DNA of 64,000 nt. Source: Nocardioides sp. SYSU D00065 (lineage in GTDB: Bacteria > Actinomycetota > Actinomycetes > Propionibacteriales > Nocardioidaceae). This document shows positions 54,472 to 63,031 of the stretch, piece after piece; within the stretch, counting starts at the first letter, position 1, and the number at the start of each line of letters is the position of its first letter. The stretch covers positions 124,001 to 188,000 of the forward strand of contig NZ_JAFMSX010000004.1 in NCBI RefSeq assembly GCF_017916425.1, written 5' to 3'. The notes beneath the pieces were generated by a model. The model was not told the origin of the DNA, did no database searches, and saw only the letters and a list, made by a program, of their open reading frames with translations. The position numbers and the translations under genes were made by a program.

Positions 54472-55979
54472 TTGCCCCGCGCAGCCTTCATGTCGAGAGC
54501 GACGCTCTCCCGAGCCAGGAACCCAGAGAGCGCAGTGATGTCTTGGTTCGTGTTCTGCCTGCCGGAGATGTCCTCCCGCCAGTGCTTCTTCTGGGTTGCT
54601 GTCCCCGCGGCGGCTGCGGCGTCTGTCCACACCACCTTCGTGGAGAGCCGGCCCAGGCTCGCAAGCAACTTTGCCTTCGTCTCGTCTGCGCCGAGGTCCT
54701 CCCCGTTGGTCAGATAGCCCTGCATCTTCTCCACCAGCACCTGGGTGACTGCGCGGAGCCCCGCTCCATGCATCAACTTGGACTCCGACGGCTTAAGGCC
54801 CCAAGCGTCAGGCCACGTATCGCGAACCGCGCGGAACCCGTCAGCCACGATCGCGGACAGGGTCGCCGCATCGCCGGTCAGGTCCTCGGGTAGGCCGCGG
54901 CGGAAGGAGGCAACGATCCCGAAGACGCTGTTGTAAACCACTACCGTTCCCGCGGCCTTCGACCCGGGGTACTTCACGATGTCGTAGAACGGCGAGTCGG
55001 TGTCGTCAAGCGCCAGGAGTCGCACCACCTCAGCGGTAATCTGCTCGTCCTTGAGATAGCCGGGAGCCTCCTCCATGGAAGCGAGCAGAGCCTTCGAGAA
55101 GTCCGTCGAGATCTTGACGGAGTCGTTCGCCACCTGAAAGACACGCTTCGCCTCCTCGTCATTCGCGACCACGGCGCTCACGCCGAGATCGATGAACGCG
55201 AGGTCCTCGACGCCAATCAAACTCAGGGCCGCCGTCCGTTGCTGACCGTCCACCAGCAAGACGGACTTCTCCTCGTCGAATGCCGCCCGACGCCACGGGA
55301 ACGACATCTCCACGATCCTTGACCGCTGAACGACCGCCCCGTTGTCGCGCACAACTTCCTGAAACTCCTCGAGTGGACGAATCACCACAAACGAATTGGG
55401 CGTGTCGTCGCCAACTTCCTCGAGTACATCGAGGATCTGGGTGCTCTCCTCGAGCATGACGAGAAGGACCGGGTTGGGCACGTGAGTTCCGGAGGCAACG
55501 CCCTCGCGGATTCGCCCTACGTGCGCCTTGATCTCATCACGTTGCTGCCCAGTGCCAGCTAAGGCATCGAGCCGATCGATACGGGCCAACCCGCGTACCA
55601 GTCGTCCCTCGATGGAGAACTGATACCGACTGCTGCCGTTGAGGTCTTCCGATTGCAGTGCGGTCATCGTCAACCGACTGGCACTCGCCTCAGCGCGACG
55701 GAAGAGCTTAACGCCGGGAGCATCAAACGGCCGCTGCGTCTTCTCTGAGGCTTCAAGGAAGCTTTCGCCGACCAGGACATCAAGTGCATCGGAGAATGTG
55801 TGCGCCTCGGCGCCATCGCCCCACAAGTCCGCGAGATCGTCGGCCGAGAGCAGCGGGTCACCGAACTCAGTGAAGACAGATCGGATGAAGTCACCCGCCG
55901 TCAGCGCAGAATCTTCTCGCAGAGTAGCTGCGTAGCCGCGCTCCTCATCGGTCAGGCTGCTCATCAAGAAGTCGCGCAT
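54468..55979 (-). CDS. DGQHR-domain protein (DndB/DpdB-like), long version
   Basis: The 503-residue protein has the family core as LLVDGQQRTAALSLIG near residue 243. Later landmarks shared with the two other family members in the window are SPFYDIVKYPG, SKLMHGAGLRAV and QDITALSGFLARE. The N-terminal 100 residues are extra and may bind DNA. The family includes DndB of phosphorothioation and DpdB of 7-deazaguanine DNA modification. The start has gagagga before it. It forms an operon with the HNH gene. As the most divergent member and coupled to a nuclease, it may sense modified or unmodified DNA rather than help insertion; this is speculative. Confidence 0.8.
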   Translation of the reverse strand: MRDFLMSSLTDEERGYAATLREDSALTAGDFIRSVFTEFGDPLLSADDLADLWGDGAEAHTFSDALDVLVGESFLEASEKTQRPFDAPGVKLFRRAEASASRLTMTALQSEDLNGSSRYQFSIEGRLVRGLARIDRLDALAGTGQQRDEIKAHVGRIREGVASGTHVPNPVLLVMLEESTQILDVLEEVGDDTPNSFVVIRPLEEFQEVVRDNGAVVQRSRIVEMSFPWRRAAFDEEKSVLLVDGQQRTAALSLIGVEDLAFIDLGVSAVVANDEEAKRVFQVANDSVKISTDFSKALLASMEEAPGYLKDEQITAEVVRLLALDDTDSPFYDIVKYPGSKAAGTVVVYNSVFGIVASFRRGLPEDLTGDAATLSAIVADGFRAVRDTWPDAWGLKPSESKLMHGAGLRAVTQVLVEKMQGYLTNGEDLGADETKAKLLASLGRLSTKVVWTDAAAAAGTATQKKHWREDISGRQNTNQDITALSGFLARESVALDMKAARGK

Positions 55980-56316
55980 GGCATTCCTCTCGGTCCCTTG
56001 CGGGATCGGGTGTATTGGACCTCAGAACCCTAGCGAGTTGCCATCCGACTCGTAGAGATTTCAAGGGCCGACCATGGCTTGCCCCGCCACTGGATCGGTC
56101 AAAGCGCCGTGTCCCCCCAAGCGGGCGCCGACCAATCGGACCACCATCAAGCTCGCACAGCGCCAAGGCACCAGTCCCGTCACGGCCGCCACCGCACATC
56201 AGCAACAGCGTCGTGGCTGTGGATGCTTTCGAGGTTGCGGACGCTCACCGCGTGGGCGACGCCGCGCTCGCCGCGCGCGTCCCCGTGGGTAAGCGGGCAC
56301 CAGCTTCCGCGTCGAT
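55980..56316. other. Intergenic region without a supported gene
   Basis: These 337 bases separate the transporter stop from the long DGQHR gene on the same strand. They hold the promoter and Shine-Dalgarno (gagagga) of the latter. Frames present in the region have no recognisable content and poor starts. I see no repeat or RNA gene. Confidence 0.6.
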
Positions 56317-56907
56317 CTAGTTGTACGTGTGCGAGGAAGATCTCCGGGCGAGTACCCACCGTCGCCCCAGCCAGTAGATCGCCAACGGAAGAGCGGTGGC
56401 CCAGAGGACCTTGCCGACGAACTGGCCGCCCACGGTCTCAAGAGTCAACGGGAACCCCGCCAGGGACAAGAAGACGAAGGTGTCGATTGGCGCCGAGACC
56501 ACATTGGAAACGAGGGCGCCGCTGATAAAGCCCTTGGTGCGCCTGATCGGCTCGTAGACGATCAGGTCAACCAGTTCGGCGCTGACAAACGCGACGGTCG
56601 AGGCCACCGCGAGGGCGGGCGACGAGAAAGCCCACGAGATGGCCCCACCGAGTGTGATGGCGGCGATCGCCCAGCCTCGGCCACCGAATCGGTGGACGAA
56701 ATCGCGCGCCAAGAGTGCAAAGCCAGCGGCGTACGTACCTGCTGTGACAAGCAACCCGAAGCCAACGGACACGAGCCCGAATTGCTCCGTGACGATGTTG
56801 GCCAGAACTACGGCCGTGACGTAACCGGCAACAGAGACACCGAGAGCGAGCCCGGATCGCTTTGCTTCGTCCTCTACCAGCGCTTCGCGCTCCAGGTGCG
56901 TACTCAC
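56317..56907 (-). CDS. VUT-family (YhhQ-type) queuosine precursor transporter
   Basis: Starting at the GTG that overlaps the queD stop (GTGA), with ggaggag eight bases before it, gives 196 residues. Five or six membrane helices are visible. [20 protein letters not shown], then [20 protein letters not shown], are typical of YhhQ, the importer of preQ0/preQ1 in E. coli. It sits last in the queC-queE-queD operon, so import and synthesis of the same intermediate are encoded together. Confidence 0.88.
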   Translation of the reverse strand: MSTHLEREALVEDEAKRSGLALGVSVAGYVTAVVLANIVTEQFGLVSVGFGLLVTAGTYAAGFALLARDFVHRFGGRGWAIAAITLGGAISWAFSSPALAVASTVAFVSAELVDLIVYEPIRRTKGFISGALVSNVVSAPIDTFVFLSLAGFPLTLETVGGQFVGKVLWATALPLAIYWLGRRWVLARRSSSHTYN

Positions 56908-57278
56908 TGGTCTCCTCCGCGGTAAGTGCATCCGGAGGTGCAGGTCTCACGCACCCGAACCTCCTTGAGGTTGGGAAGCACTGTCACGAGGCGATCCCAG
57001 ATCCACTTGGCGAGCACCTCGCTCGTCGGGTTTTCGAGGCCGGCTACATCGTTCAGGTAGTGGTGATCGAGTTGTTCCTCAAGCGGCTTGAAGGCGGCTT
57101 TGATGTCCCCAAAATCCTGGACCCACCCGGTCTGCTCCCCCACCGGCCCCGAGACGTGGACGGCAGCGAGGTAGGAGTGGCCGTGCAGTCGAGCACACTT
57201 GTGCCCTTTCGGCACGTGTGGCAGTCGATGCGCAGCCTCAAAGGTGAACTCGCGGAAGATCTCAGATTCGTAGCTCAC
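56904..57278 (-). CDS. queD: 6-carboxy-5,6,7,8-tetrahydropterin synthase
   Basis: The 124-residue protein has the zinc-binding and catalytic motif [20 protein letters not shown] followed by GHSY, plus LDHHYLND and [14 protein letters not shown]. QueD converts dihydroneopterin triphosphate to carboxytetrahydropterin, the first dedicated step to preQ0. The Cys in CARLHGH marks it as QueD rather than a eukaryotic-type PTPS. It overlaps queE (ATGA) upstream and the transporter (GTGA) downstream. Confidence 0.93.
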   Translation of the reverse strand: MSYESEIFREFTFEAAHRLPHVPKGHKCARLHGHSYLAAVHVSGPVGEQTGWVQDFGDIKAAFKPLEEQLDHHYLNDVAGLENPTSEVLAKWIWDRLVTVLPNLKEVRVRETCTSGCTYRGGDQ

Positions 57279-57910
57279 GGGATTCCTAGGTGCTTATGGG
57301 TCTGCAGGCTGAGCTGCCAGAGGGGGTGGTCAAGGCAGAACTTCACGGCGAGTTCCGTGTTTGCGACAACGTCTGGGCCATCCATCGGCTGAACGCGAAA
57401 GCTCTCGAAATCAAGGTGCTCGAAGGCAGTCGGGTCAACACCTCCCTGAGGCACGACAAACTTGAGCTCGTGGCCCTGTTCAACGACGAGTTGCGATCCG
57501 ATCTTGGGACTCACGCAGAGCCAGTCGATGCCCGCTGGCGGGGAGATTGTCCCGTTCGTTTCGACTGCAATGTAGAAGCCGAGTTCGTGGAGCGCATCCA
57601 CGGCCGGCGCATCCAACTGAAGAAGCGGCTCTCCACCGGTGCACACGACCATAGGCCGGCCGCCACCGCCGGCCGGCCACTTGGCCGCGATTGCCGCAGC
57701 AAGTTCGTGAGCGTCCGCAAACTTGCCTCCGCCTTCCCCATCAGTCCCGACGAAGTCGGTATCGCAGAACTTGCAGATGGCGCGCGAGCGATCGGCTTCC
57801 CTGCCAGTCCACAGGTTGCACGAGCTGAAGCGGCAGAACACGGCCGGGCGACCGGCGTGGGTGCCTTCGCCCTGCAGCGTGTAGAAGATCTCCTTGACCT
57901 TGTACGTCAC
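57275..57910 (-). CDS. queE: 7-carboxy-7-deazaguanine synthase
   Basis: The 211-residue radical SAM enzyme contracts the pterin ring to 7-carboxy-7-deazaguanine. It begins [20 protein letters not shown]. The iron-sulfur cluster motif is [16 protein letters not shown] followed by KFCDTDF, the C-x14-C-x2-C form of proteobacterial Que[14 protein letters not shown] binds SAM. It is between queC and queD with four-base overlaps on both sides. Confidence 0.94.
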   Translation of the reverse strand: MTYKVKEIFYTLQGEGTHAGRPAVFCRFSSCNLWTGREADRSRAICKFCDTDFVGTDGEGGGKFADAHELAAAIAAKWPAGGGGRPMVVCTGGEPLLQLDAPAVDALHELGFYIAVETNGTISPPAGIDWLCVSPKIGSQLVVEQGHELKFVVPQGGVDPTAFEHLDFESFRVQPMDGPDVVANTELAVKFCLDHPLWQLSLQTHKHLGIP

Positions 57911-58605
57911 TCAGTCGCCTCCTGATATCGGACTGGGTCAGCGAGGCCCGCGTCCGCGAAACCGCGCAGTCGCAGGAGGCATGAGTCGCAGTGACCACAT
58001 GCGCGCCCGTCCGCGTCGGGGTCGTAGCACGACAGTGTGAGCGAGTAGTCGACGCCGAGACGCGTCCCGAGTTCGACCGTCTGCGCCTTGGTCAGGTTGA
58101 TGAGCGGCGTGTGGATCTTGACCGCGTTACCCTCCACGCCCGCTCGAGTCGCCAAGTTCGCCATCTGCTCATATGCCGCGATGTACTCCGGGCGGCAGTC
58201 CGGGTAACCCGAGTAGTCCAAGGCGCTGACACCGATGAAGATGTCCGTCGAGCCGATGACCTCGGCGTAGGCGAGCGCGAATGACAGGAACACGGTGTTA
58301 CGCGCCGGGACGTACGTGATGGGGATCTCGCTGTCCGAGAGTTCGTCGGCCGACCCGTGCTTCGGCACGTCTACGTCGGCGGTGAGCGCGGATCCGCCAA
58401 AGACTCGGAGGTCGATGTCACAGACCACATGCCCCGCGGCGCCTGCTCCAGCAGCAACCCGGCGTGCTGACTCAAGTTCAACCACGTGCCGCTGGCCGTA
58501 GCGGAAGCTGATCGCATACGGCTCGAAGCCCTGGTCCTTCGCGACGGCCAGGACTGTTGTCGAGTCCAGACCTCCACTGAGCAGCACTACTGCCTTGCGG
58601 CCCAT
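57907..58605 (-). CDS. queC: 7-cyano-7-deazaguanine synthase
   Basis: The 232-residue protein has the PP-loop [15 protein letters not shown] and a C-terminal zinc site [17 protein letters not shown]. QueC converts carboxydeazaguanine to preQ0 with ATP and ammonia. It is the first gene of the leftward operon and starts after ggtggag. The pathway here stops at preQ0: no queF or tgt for tRNA is present, and no folE is in the window, so the pterin precursor must come from elsewhere in the genome. Confidence 0.95.
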   Translation of the reverse strand: MGRKAVVLLSGGLDSTTVLAVAKDQGFEPYAISFRYGQRHVVELESARRVAAGAGAAGHVVCDIDLRVFGGSALTADVDVPKHGSADELSDSEIPITYVPARNTVFLSFALAYAEVIGSTDIFIGVSALDYSGYPDCRPEYIAAYEQMANLATRAGVEGNAVKIHTPLINLTKAQTVELGTRLGVDYSLTLSCYDPDADGRACGHCDSCLLRLRGFADAGLADPVRYQEATE

Positions 58606-58706
58606 TTCTCCACCTCTCCACTACGCGCTGGCCATGTGAGCTCCGAACGCGGAAACTGCAAGGTAGAGTAGCCGCAACCGAACCGCAGTTTCACCATCGA
58701 GGGGTC
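58606..58706. promoter_or_regulatory. Divergent promoter region with inverted repeat between queC and the dpdA operon
   Basis: The 101-base gap must drive both operons. For the rightward one, tagagt (58664-58669) is a good -10. Gaaactgc (58652-58659) and gcagtttc (58685-58692) form an inverted repeat that brackets this -10, as an operator would. Gagggg before the ATG at 58707 is the ribosome-binding site. No regulator gene is adjacent. Confidence 0.5.
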
Positions 58707-59576
58707 ATGTCGCATCGAAAACTGACGATCGTGGTCACGTGCACAGACCGAAAAGCGGTTGCACCGCCCGAGACGCTGAGGGCCAGGACCCTACCCGCCG
58801 GCACTGTCGGCGAGAGGGCTGCGGAGTGGCGAGCACGCCTGGAGGCCGAACCGCCGGTCGGCCGCCTGCTCGATCTCTACAAGGGCGAAACCTGGACCCA
58901 GGCAAAGCGCCTGGCAGCAACCGCTCGGTCCACGGGCTGGGAGCCCGACGTTTTCGTGGCGTCCGCGGGCCTCGGCTTGCGCTATGCGGAAGACACTGCC
59001 CCGAGTTACGCGGCGACCTTTGCTCGACGTCAGTCGGACTCGGTCGCCACGCGGACCAGCGATGCCAGGGTTTGGTGGGATCTCCTCCCTCACGGCAGCG
59101 AACCCGCCGTCGGCCGTCCGGCGATCTGGGTTCTCTCCGAGACTTACGCATCAGCCATGTCGCAGCACCTGCAATCGCTCGACCCCGAACTTGCAGTGGT
59201 GATCGGCGGAGCGACCGACACACCGGATACTCTGCGCGTGGCCTCCGATCGCAACCTGCGCGCAGCGCTCGGTGGCACCGTATCTAGCTTGAACACCCGG
59301 ATGGCCATCCGATGGTTGGAGTTGGCCGACGGCCAATCGGTCACTTCCCATGTGGTGCGTCAGACTTGGGCAAACTGGGCTCAGGACGCAAGCCAGGTCG
59401 AGCGCTACGACCGCCGTCCTGTCTCGGACGACGCCATCCGCGTTCTGATTCGCGACATGCTCGCTCAGCACCCCCGTTTGTCGAAGTCCGGCGCGCTGAG
59501 GGACCTGCGTGCATCCGGCATCGCATGCGAGCAGCGCAGATTCTCCGGACTGTTCGAGGAAGTTTTCACAGCATGA
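58707..59576 (+). CDS. Unknown protein, first gene of the dpdA operon
   Basis: The 289-residue protein opens with TIVVTCTDRKAVAPP, then DLYKGETWTQAKRLAATARS and DVFVASAGLGLRYAED, a Rossmann-like pattern that recalls DUF6884-type proteins and the extra domain of archaeosine synthase-type TGT relatives. A second half follows (AIWVLSETYASAMSQHLQSL, VVIGGATDTPDTLR). The last 45 residues look like a helix-turn-helix (HPRLSKSGALRDLRASGIAC). It is coupled by ATGA overlap to the DGQHR gene. It may process or recognise the 7-deazaguanine base. I cannot name its family with confidence. Confidence 0.7.
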   Translation: MSHRKLTIVVTCTDRKAVAPPETLRARTLPAGTVGERAAEWRARLEAEPPVGRLLDLYKGETWTQAKRLAATARSTGWEPDVFVASAGLGLRYAEDTAPSYAATFARRQSDSVATRTSDARVWWDLLPHGSEPAVGRPAIWVLSETYASAMSQHLQSLDPELAVVIGGATDTPDTLRVASDRNLRAALGGTVSSLNTRMAIRWLELADGQSVTSHVVRQTWANWAQDASQVERYDRRPVSDDAIRVLIRDMLAQHPRLSKSGALRDLRASGIACEQRRFSGLFEEVFTA

Positions 59577-60709
59577 GTGAACTGAAGTGGCTTGAACGGC
59601 GAGCGCTGAAGGTGCTCCAGGGCGGAGACATGCCGCTGTACCTGTTCACGCTTGCTGCCGAAGAGATCGACCTAGTTGCCGACGTTGCTCGGATCGGGCG
59701 CGATGAGGCTGGGAAGCTGATTGGCTACCAGCGGCCGGAGAAGCAGAAGCACGTGAAGCAGATTCAGGAGTATCTGGACTCGGAAGACCCCTTGTTCCCG
59801 AACGGGCTGATCCTTGCATTGCCACCAGAGGTCCGGTGGAAGTCAAGTCGCGGGCCCTCCACGAGCGACGGTCTTGCTGTGTCCGGCACGCTGGAGATTC
59901 CGATCGCAGCAGACGTTGACGGTCCGCGTCCTGCCTGGATCGTCGACGGCCAGCAACGCAGCCTGGCGCTCGCGCGAACCAGGAATCGCCGGCTTCCAGT
60001 CCCTGTAGCTGGGTTCGTTGCACCGACACTGGAACTGCAGCGCGAGCAGTTCCTACGGGTGAACACTGTGCAACCCCTACCGACCGGGCTGGTCACGGAA
60101 CTCCTGCCTGAGATTGCTCGGGTGCCGTCGGCTCGCATGGCAACGCGGCAACTCCCATCCGCCCTCGTCGACATGCTGAACCAGGACAGCGAGTCGCCGT
60201 TTCAAGGAATCATCCGGCGAGCGTCCACCGCTCCCGACGACAAGAAGTCGACGTTTGTCACCGATACCAGCCTGATCGAAGCAATCCGCGAATCCATCGA
60301 GTCGCCCTCTGGCGTCCTCTTCCCCTATCGCAACATCGCCACCGGTACCACCGACACGGAGGGCATCCGGCGCTCGCTAATCGCCTACTGGGGAGCCGTT
60401 CACGATGTCTTCCACGACGCATGGGCGAAACCCGCAACTGAAAGTCGCCTGATGCACGGCGTAGGGATCAGAGCGATGGGTCGGCTCATGGACCGGGTCA
60501 TGACACACGTGCGCGACGACGACCCCAACGCCAGGTCGGCTGCAGCGGCGGAACTCACCCTCATCGTCAGTCATTGCGCTTGGACCGAGGGGTCCTGGGA
60601 AGCGCTCGGGCTTGCGTGGAACGACCTGCAGAACACCCCACGTCACATCAGCGCACTTTCGAACTTCCTTGTGCGGACGTACCTCGCGGAACGGACCCAG
60701 CGCAAGTGA
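59573..60709 (+). CDS. DGQHR-domain protein (DpdB-like), copy adjacent to dpdA on its 5' side
   Basis: Starting at the ATG of SELKWLERRALKVLQGGDMP gives 378 residues. The hallmark is WIVDGQQRSLALAR near residue 125. Later come LRVNTVQPLPTGLVTELLPE, ESRLMHGVGIRAMGRLMDRV and NTPRHISALSNFLVRTYL. DpdB-type proteins of this family are needed with DpdA for inserting preQ0 into DNA in Salmonella and have ATPase activity. The gene overlaps both neighbours by four bases (ATGA, GTGA). The third motif position is Gln, not His, as in both paralogues here. Confidence 0.82.
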   Translation: MSELKWLERRALKVLQGGDMPLYLFTLAAEEIDLVADVARIGRDEAGKLIGYQRPEKQKHVKQIQEYLDSEDPLFPNGLILALPPEVRWKSSRGPSTSDGLAVSGTLEIPIAADVDGPRPAWIVDGQQRSLALARTRNRRLPVPVAGFVAPTLELQREQFLRVNTVQPLPTGLVTELLPEIARVPSARMATRQLPSALVDMLNQDSESPFQGIIRRASTAPDDKKSTFVTDTSLIEAIRESIESPSGVLFPYRNIATGTTDTEGIRRSLIAYWGAVHDVFHDAWAKPATESRLMHGVGIRAMGRLMDRVMTHVRDDDPNARSAAAAELTLIVSHCAWTEGSWEALGLAWNDLQNTPRHISALSNFLVRTYLAERTQRK

Positions 60710-61935
60710 AGTTCTTCTTTCCCGACAGCCAAGATTTGGTCAGCCCGGCATACGACTTCATGCGCGACGAGTACCCGGCGCACCGCGTCCGTCAGCGCGA
60801 CGACCGGTACGCGCACGAGGTTCTCGACCATGCGCCCTATCACGGCATCTTGGTCAGCAAGTCCATCGTGGACGGATCCATCAAGGGAGCTGGCAAGTAC
60901 ACCACCGCCCAACGCGCCAGGATGCATCGGATGGGGGTTCACAAGTTCTTCCGGCTCCCACCCGGTGTAGAGGCGTTAGGCGACAACGGCGCGTTCAACT
61001 ACATCGACGAACCGACTCCCCCGGTCACCCCGGCGCAGACCCTCAGTTTCTACGAAGAGTGCGGATTCGACGCTGGCGTTAGCACCGACCATGTGGTTTT
61101 CGGTTTCACCGAAAGCACCGATGGAGAAGACGCTAATCCCGACTGGGAAGACCGACGCAGGCTGACGCTCCGACTCGCCGAAGAGTTCATTTCGCTGTGC
61201 CGCGACCGCGCCAGTGAAGTCGAACCTGTGGGCGCGGCCCAAGGATGGAGCCCGGCGACCTACGCTGACAGCGTTCGAGCCCTGCAAGACATGGGCTACC
61301 GACGCATCGCTCTCGGAGGCATGGTGCCGCTCAAGACGCGGGAGATCCTTGCCAGCCTGCAAGAGATCGGTGCCGTGCTCAAGGCCGGCACCCATCTGCA
61401 CCTTCTCGGCATCACACGCGTCGATTCCATGGATGATTTCGCGGCCCTCGGCGTAACCAGCTTCGACAGCACGTCAGCGTTCCGACAGGCCTTCATGGAC
61501 GACCGCAAGAACTTCCACACCGCTGATCGTGCCTACGTCGCGATTCGCGTACCGCAGGTCGACGGCAACCCGACGCTAAAGCGCGCGATCCTTGCCGGCA
61601 ACGTCAGTCAGAAGGAAGCGATCATCGCCGAGCGCGAAGCGCTTAAGGCGCTGCGGGTCTACGACGGATCTGTCGCGTCCCGGAGGGCGTGCCTCGACCG
61701 ACTCGACGAGTATCGAGTCATCTGCGGCACCAAGAAGTCGTACCGCGATGCGTATGAGGAGACACTCACCGCCGCGCCCTGGACCCGCTGCGCCTGCAAG
61801 ATCTGCCGCGACCACGGGATCGAGATTGCGATCTTCCGTGGGACCGAACGCAACAAGCGTCGCGGGTTCCACAACATGTCCGTGCTAGCCACAAAGATGG
61901 CGCAATTGAAGTCTCACAGGAGCACCAATGGCTGA
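60706..61935 (+). CDS. dpdA: DpdA: TGT-like DNA guanine transglycosylase
   Basis: I start at the GTG overlapping the previous stop (GTGA), which yields 409 residues beginning KFFFPDSQDLVSPAYDF. The fold is that of tRNA-guanine transglycosylase: GDNGAFNYIDE corresponds to the catalytic Asp loop, LGGMVPLK to the TGT glycine strand, and VTSFDST to the nucleophile Asp. The zinc site is CACKICRDHG with His in GFHNMS (CxCxxC...H). The N-terminus DLVSPAYDFMRDE is characteristic of the DpdA (TgtA5) group, which swaps guanine in DNA for preQ0. QueC-E-D are encoded divergently next door. Confidence 0.87.
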   Translation: MKFFFPDSQDLVSPAYDFMRDEYPAHRVRQRDDRYAHEVLDHAPYHGILVSKSIVDGSIKGAGKYTTAQRARMHRMGVHKFFRLPPGVEALGDNGAFNYIDEPTPPVTPAQTLSFYEECGFDAGVSTDHVVFGFTESTDGEDANPDWEDRRRLTLRLAEEFISLCRDRASEVEPVGAAQGWSPATYADSVRALQDMGYRRIALGGMVPLKTREILASLQEIGAVLKAGTHLHLLGITRVDSMDDFAALGVTSFDSTSAFRQAFMDDRKNFHTADRAYVAIRVPQVDGNPTLKRAILAGNVSQKEAIIAEREALKALRVYDGSVASRRACLDRLDEYRVICGTKKSYRDAYEETLTAAPWTRCACKICRDHGIEIAIFRGTERNKRRGFHNMSVLATKMAQLKSHRSTNG

Positions 61936-63031
61936 CCGCTACGAACTTCGACTGCCCGCCTTGCGCATCAGGCAAGGGACGCAGTTCATCTACACCTTCG
62001 GAGTAGATGGCAAGCGGATCCACGACTTCGCGACCGTCAGTCGGGTACATCGAGAAGACATCACCCTGCAGGGCTACCAACGTCCCGAGGTCCTCAGCCA
62101 CATCAAGGCGATCCGTCGCTACCTAGAGTCCGACGGTGCGATGCTCCCGAACGCCGTGGTCGTCGCCTTCGATGAACGCGTCACCTTCGTTACGAGCGAG
62201 TCGGCAAGCACGGTTGATTACGTGAGCGCAGGCGAGCTCGTGATCCCCGTAGACGAATCGCTTCCCGAAGACCAGAAGCCGGCCTGGCTGGTGGACGGCC
62301 AGCAGCGCAGTGCGGCCATCCGCGATGCCGACCTTGCAGAGTTCGCGGTAGCCGCTGTTGGTTTCATCGCGCACGGCGAGGCCGAGCAGCGCAGCCAGTT
62401 CATCCTCGTCAACAACACCAAACCGCTCCCCAAGGGCCTGATCCACGAACTGCTCCCAGACACCACGGGCCACCTCCCGGCCAGTTACGCACGCAAGCAG
62501 TTGCCCGCAGAGGTCTTGACACGCCTCAACTTCGGCAATCGATCGGCGGGCGCACCCTTTGCCGGACGGATCGCAACGCCGACGATGGCTGACGGTTACA
62601 TCAAGGACAACAGCGTCCTCAAGATGATCGAGAACAGCCTGTACGACGGCGCGCTCTACCAGTACCGCGACCCCGACGACGGCACGGGCGATGTCGACCA
62701 GATGGTGCTTCACCTCAACTACTTCTGGACCATCGTCCAGTTGACCTTCCCGGAGGCGTGGGAGCTCTCCCCGGTTAAGTCACGGCTGACGCACGGTGCG
62801 GGCATCCAGGCGATGGGCTACGTGATGGACGCGCTCACGGACGGAGTGCCAACGGCCGAACTGGCAGGGATGCATCTCGAGTTGACGCTGCGACGTCTCG
62901 GTGAGGTCTGCGCGTGGACAAGCGGTTCGTGGGAGTTCGGCGGGGACCAGCCCAGGCGGTGGAACGGCATTCAGAACACCCCGAACGACATCAAACTCCT
63001 TACCAGCCACCTGCTCCGCGCGCTGCGCTAA
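61928..63031 (+). CDS. DGQHR-domain protein (DpdB-like), copy on the 3' side of dpdA
   Basis: The 367-residue protein overlaps dpdA by eight bases. It has LRIRQGTQFIYTFGVDGKRI, the hallmark LVDGQQRSAAIRDADL near residue 122, ILVNNTKPLPKGLIHELLPD, KSRLTHGAGIQAMGYVMDAL and NTPNDIKLLTSHLLRAL. It is clearly a paralogue of the gene at 59573 yet well diverged from it, so the two may act as a heteromeric partner pair for DpdA. The end overlaps the convergent partial gene by four bases. Confidence 0.83.
   Translation: MADRYELRLPALRIRQGTQFIYTFGVDGKRIHDFATVSRVHREDITLQGYQRPEVLSHIKAIRRYLESDGAMLPNAVVVAFDERVTFVTSESASTVDYVSAGELVIPVDESLPEDQKPAWLVDGQQRSAAIRDADLAEFAVAAVGFIAHGEAEQRSQFILVNNTKPLPKGLIHELLPDTTGHLPASYARKQLPAEVLTRLNFGNRSAGAPFAGRIATPTMADGYIKDNSVLKMIENSLYDGALYQYRDPDDGTGDVDQMVLHLNYFWTIVQLTFPEAWELSPVKSRLTHGAGIQAMGYVMDALTDGVPTAELAGMHLELTLRRLGEVCAWTSGSWEFGGDQPRRWNGIQNTPNDIKLLTSHLLRALR

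Noticed and set aside
56015..56525. Small plus-strand frames in the gap before the long DGQHR gene
   Set aside because: They lack ribosome-binding sites and family features and overlap the transporter gene.
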